Below, one piece after another: positions 61,485-64,000 of a stretch of 64,000 nt of DNA; the stretch's first letter is position 1; every line of letters starts with the position of its first letter. The position numbers were made by a program, and so were the translations under genes. Location of the stretch: NCBI GenBank assembly GCA_963749905.1, contig CAVVOF010000004.1, positions 1,014,632 to 1,078,631 on the forward strand, given 5' to 3'. The notes below the pieces were generated by a model. It was not told the origin of the DNA, made no database searches, and worked only from the letters and a program-made list of their open reading frames with translations. This stretch comes from UBA10649 sp963749905. Its GTDB lineage: Bacteria > Actinomycetota > Actinomycetes > S36-B12.

Positions 61485-62326
61485 GTGGGCCCTCTCGCTT
61501 CGGTCGTCGTTCCCGTCTACAACGGCATGCCGCACCTCGCGGAGCTGGTCCCCGCCCTCCTCGCCCAGGACTACCCCGATCTGGAGATCGTCTTCTCCGA
61601 TGGCGGATCCACCGACGGCTCGCTCGCTTCCTGCAGGGCATTCACGATCCCCGCGTGCGCGTCATGACCATTCCGAACGGTCTTGGTGCCGCGGCCAACT
61701 GGACCGCGGTGACGCAGGCCGCGAAGGGCGAGTTCGTGAAGCTCGTCTGCCAGGACGACCTGCTGACGCCTGACGCGGTGTCCCAGCAGGTCCGCGACCT
61801 GCAGGCCCACCCGTCCGCCGTGATGGCTGTCGCCCAGCGGGACATCGTCGACGCGAACGGAGGCGTTCTCTACCCCCGACGTGGCGGGTCGGGCCTGACG
61901 GCCGGGGCGATGCGGGGCAGTGACGTCATCCGAGCGTGCTGGCTGCAGGGCACCAACGTGATCGGCGAGCCGCTGGCCGTCCTGTTCCGTCGCGAGCCGC
62001 TGCTCGCGTCGATGCCGTGGGAGGACCACAACCCGCTGGTGCTCGACCTCATGCTGTACGCGAAGGTCGCTCAGCACGGCGACGTCGCGGTGCGGAGGAA
62101 CAGCGTGGGTGCCTTCCGGGTCAGCACCAGCTCCTGGTCGACGCGGCTGGCCGGCGTGCAGCGCGCGCAGTTCGAGCAGTGGCAGAAGGAGTACGAGGCC
62201 GCCCAGCCGACTCCGCCGTCTCGAACCGAGATCGTGCGGGCGCGGGCCGGACTGCACCTGCAGACCACGCTGCGACGCGGGGCCTACACGTGGCTGCGGA
62301 TGAAGGGGTCCTTCCACTCCTCCTGA
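61485..62326 (+). pseudogene. Family 2 glycosyltransferase, one-base frameshift
   Basis: About 280 codons. The nucleotide-sugar fold opens ASVVVPVYNGMPHLAELV, with IVFSDGGSTDGS as the first acidic site and KGEFVKLVCQDDLLTPDAV as the second (DD). The C-terminal part is short and soluble. Near 61620 one base is missing; after it RFLQGIHDPRVRVMTIPNG continues normally. Adds a sugar in the cytoplasm to a lipid-linked acceptor. Placed just before the sialic-acid synthase gene. Confidence 0.86.
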
Positions 62327-62361
62327 GGCTCGTGGTCGGCGACGCTCCCGTGCGCCGGGCC

Positions 62362-62367
62362 TACGAT
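62362..62367 (+). promoter_or_regulatory. -10 box (TACGAT) for the NeuB-like gene
   Basis: TACGAT, GGCCGG, then GTG at 62374; leaderless type. Confidence 0.5.
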
Positions 62368-62373
62368 GGCCGG

Positions 62374-63440
62374 GTGACGACCTTCCGCATCGGCGACCGC
62401 CTCGTCGGACCTGATCAGCCGACGTACTTCATCGCCGACATCGCTGCCAACCACGACGGCAGTCTCGACCGGGCGCTCGAGCTGATGACGCTGGCGAAGG
62501 AGGCCGGCGCCGACTGCGCCAAGTTCCAGCACTTCCGCGCCGCGCACATCGTCTCCGACTACGGGTTTCGAGCGCTCGGCGGCCAGCAGTCGCACCAGGC
62601 GACTTGGGAGAAGTCGGTCTTCGAGGTCTACGCCGACGCCAGCCTGCCGTGGGAGTGGACCGAGCCGCTCGCCCGCCACGGGCAGGAGATCGGCATCGAG
62701 TTCATGTCGGCCCCGTACGACCTCGAGGCCGTCGCCCACCTGAACCCGTTCGTGAACGCCTTCAAGGTCGGCTCGGGCGACGTCAACTGGCTCGAGGAGC
62801 TGCAGGTCATCGCCGACCTCGGCAAGCCCGTGCTCATCGCCACCGGCGCGGCGGCGCTCGACGACGTCCAGCGGGCGATGGACGTGCTGCAGGCCGCCGG
62901 CGTCGACATCGTGCTCATGCAGTGCAACACCAACTACACCGGCTCGATCGAGAACGCGCACCACGCGAACCTGCGGGTCCTGCAGCAGTATGCGGAGCTG
63001 TTCCCGGGCGTGACGCTCGGACTGTCCGACCACACACCCGGCCACGTGACCGTGCTGGGCGCTGTGGCTCTCGGGGCACGAGTGGTCGAGAAGCACTTCA
63101 CCGACGACACGGCTCGTGTGGGACCTGACCATGGCTTCTCCATGGACCCGGACACCTGGCGGGCCATGGTCGACGCGACGCGACTGCTCGAGGCCGCGCT
63201 CGGTTCGGGGATAAGGCCGTCGAGGGCAACGAGCAGGAGACGGTGGTGCTGCAGCGCCGTTGCGTCCGTGCGGCCCGCGACCTCCCGGCCGGCTCGGTCC
63301 TGACCCGTGAAGACGTGGTTGTCCTGCGGCCTGCGCCGCGCGAGGCTGTCCCTGCGCATGAGGTGGGTCAGGTCGTCGGCCGGACCCTCAACACGGACCT
63401 GGTGGCTGGTCAGGACGTGCGATGGGATGACCTGGCGTAG
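62374..63440 (+). pseudogene. N-acetylneuraminate synthase family protein (NeuB/SpsE), one-base frameshift
   Basis: About 355 codons. Condenses phosphoenolpyruvate with an N-acetyl-hexosamine-type sugar to make a nonulosonic (sialic-type) acid. Family motifs are FIADIAANHDGSLDRALELM, AGADCAKFQHF, FKVGSGDVNWLEEL, QCNTNYTGS, LGLSDHTPGHV and VVEKHFTDD. The C-terminal SAF (antifreeze-like) domain (VRAARDLPAGSVLTREDVV) lies in the next frame because one G is missing at the GGGG run 63207-63210. Full domain order is kept, so the gene is probably functional in the organism. Confidence 0.9.
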
Positions 63441-63443
63441 CCG

Positions 63444-64000
63444 ATGACCCATGACTGCGTGTACGCCACGTCCGGGTGGGGGATCCACGACGAGCGCTGG
63501 GTGGCCGGGCTGCTCGAAGTCGGCTACACCCCGCACGTCGTCTCGCTCGGACGCGACGTGCCCGATGCCCTCGAGCTCCGGCTGGCGGTCGCCGCTGCGG
63601 CCGACGGTGGCCTGCCCGTCCTGGCCGGCCCGCTGCACACTGTCACCCGGCCGCTGGCGGATCTCGGGCTCAGGCTCGTCGGCCTGTCGTGGGGGTACGA
63701 CCTCAGCGACCTGTCTCGCGACGGAGCGGACCTGTCCTGGCTTGCGCAACTCCGCGGGCTGATCGTCGACTCCCACGCCAATCAGGGGATATCCGCGGGC
63801 GCGGGACTCGATCCATCACGGATCACCTTCCTGCCATGGGGGGTCGATCTGCAGGCGTTCCCGTTCCACGCGCCGTGGATCGACGCGTTCCAGCTCGGAG
63901 TGCCCCCGCACGCACACCTGGTGCTCTCGCTGCGGGCGCACGAGCCCATCTACCGCGTCGGCGACATCATCGAGGCCTTCGCCCGACTCAAGCGACGCCC
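63444..64000 (+). CDS. GT4-type glycosyltransferase, N-terminal part (cut by window end)
   Basis: The ATG at 63444, three bases after the NeuB stop, opens a frame that runs off the right edge, giving about 185 residues. It starts MTHDCVYATSGWGIHDERWV. It reaches LPWGVDLQAFPFHAPW and the start of the second Rossmann domain (LVLSLRAHEPIYRVGDIIEA), which is typical of GT4 enzymes such as WbnK/capsule transferases. The nucleotide-binding half lies outside the window. Probably co-transcribed with NeuB. Confidence 0.82.
   Translation, partial: MTHDCVYATSGWGIHDERWVAGLLEVGYTPHVVSLGRDVPDALELRLAVAAAADGGLPVLAGPLHTVTRPLADLGLRLVGLSWGYDLSDLSRDGADLSWLAQLRGLIVDSHANQGISAGAGLDPSRITFLPWGVDLQAFPFHAPWIDAFQLGVPPHAHLVLSLRAHEPIYRVGDIIEAFARLKRR

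Noticed and set aside
1..64000. CRISPR arrays, rRNA genes, replication origin
   Set aside because: No regularly spaced repeats, no rRNA core sequences and no DnaA-box clusters were noticed on reading; a small or degenerate element could have been missed.

Overview
The window is high-GC, gene-dense DNA from an actinobacterium. Supporting signs are a c-di-AMP (ydaO-type) riboswitch in front of an NlpC/P60 cell-wall peptidase, a SEC-C/DUF5926 protein, a MazEF pair, many GTG starts and many apparently leaderless promoters (a TANNNT-like -10 about 6-7 nt before the start codon). The general look is Nocardioidaceae-like (Aeromicrobium/Nocardioides type); this is inference, as no rRNA is present.

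Layout. 1-5.2 kb: tail of a sugar-binding protein, ribose/fructose-type ABC permease and ATPase, a Gfo/Idh oxidoreductase, a shikimate-dehydrogenase-like enzyme and a zinc alcohol dehydrogenase (carbohydrate or polyol uptake and oxidation). 5.2-7.4 kb: YihY, dimethylargininase-like enzyme, a small membrane protein and tRNA-Ser(TGA). 7.4-13.1 kb: an acidic single-pass membrane protein, a perfect 70-bp palindrome, a polysaccharide flippase, TrpB2, and riboswitch plus NlpC/P60. 13.1-18.4 kb: a two-component system divergent from an ApbE / ferric-reductase-like / PepSY module that carries the same direct-repeat operator twice. 18.4-26.5 kb: MoeA-like protein, TauE/SafE exporter, K+ channel, quinone oxidoreductase, GNAT, SET-domain protein, SerS and a HAD phosphatase. 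26.5-27.1 kb: MazEF.

27.2-40.5 kb is a surface-polysaccharide island: initiating sugar transferase, methyltransferases, ABC exporter, glycosyltransferases, FdtA, RmlD and RmlB. It lies between SerS/HAD and PheA/DUF4446, which are close neighbours in many actinobacteria. Parts of it are scrambled: truncated genes placed head to head, a chimeric fragment, and a duplicated rmlD 3' end. 41.9-64 kb holds a pore-like membrane protein, a GDT1 exporter, a WecG/TagA glycosyltransferase, DUF5926, GDPD, HAD phosphatase, FAD-linked oxidase and two secreted proteins. It then carries a run of large multi-pass glycosyltransferase-like membrane proteins leading to a GT2, a NeuB-type sialic-acid synthase and a GT4 that runs off the end. 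Together these point to a complex surface glycan containing a dTDP-deoxy(amino) sugar and a nonulosonic acid.

About a third of the protein genes carry frameshifts. In most, homology resumes at once in another frame, often at a G or C run, so many are more likely sequence errors than real decay. The structural junctions at about 31.2, 35.1 and 38.5 kb cannot be explained that way. No transposase, integrase, CRISPR array or rRNA was seen.
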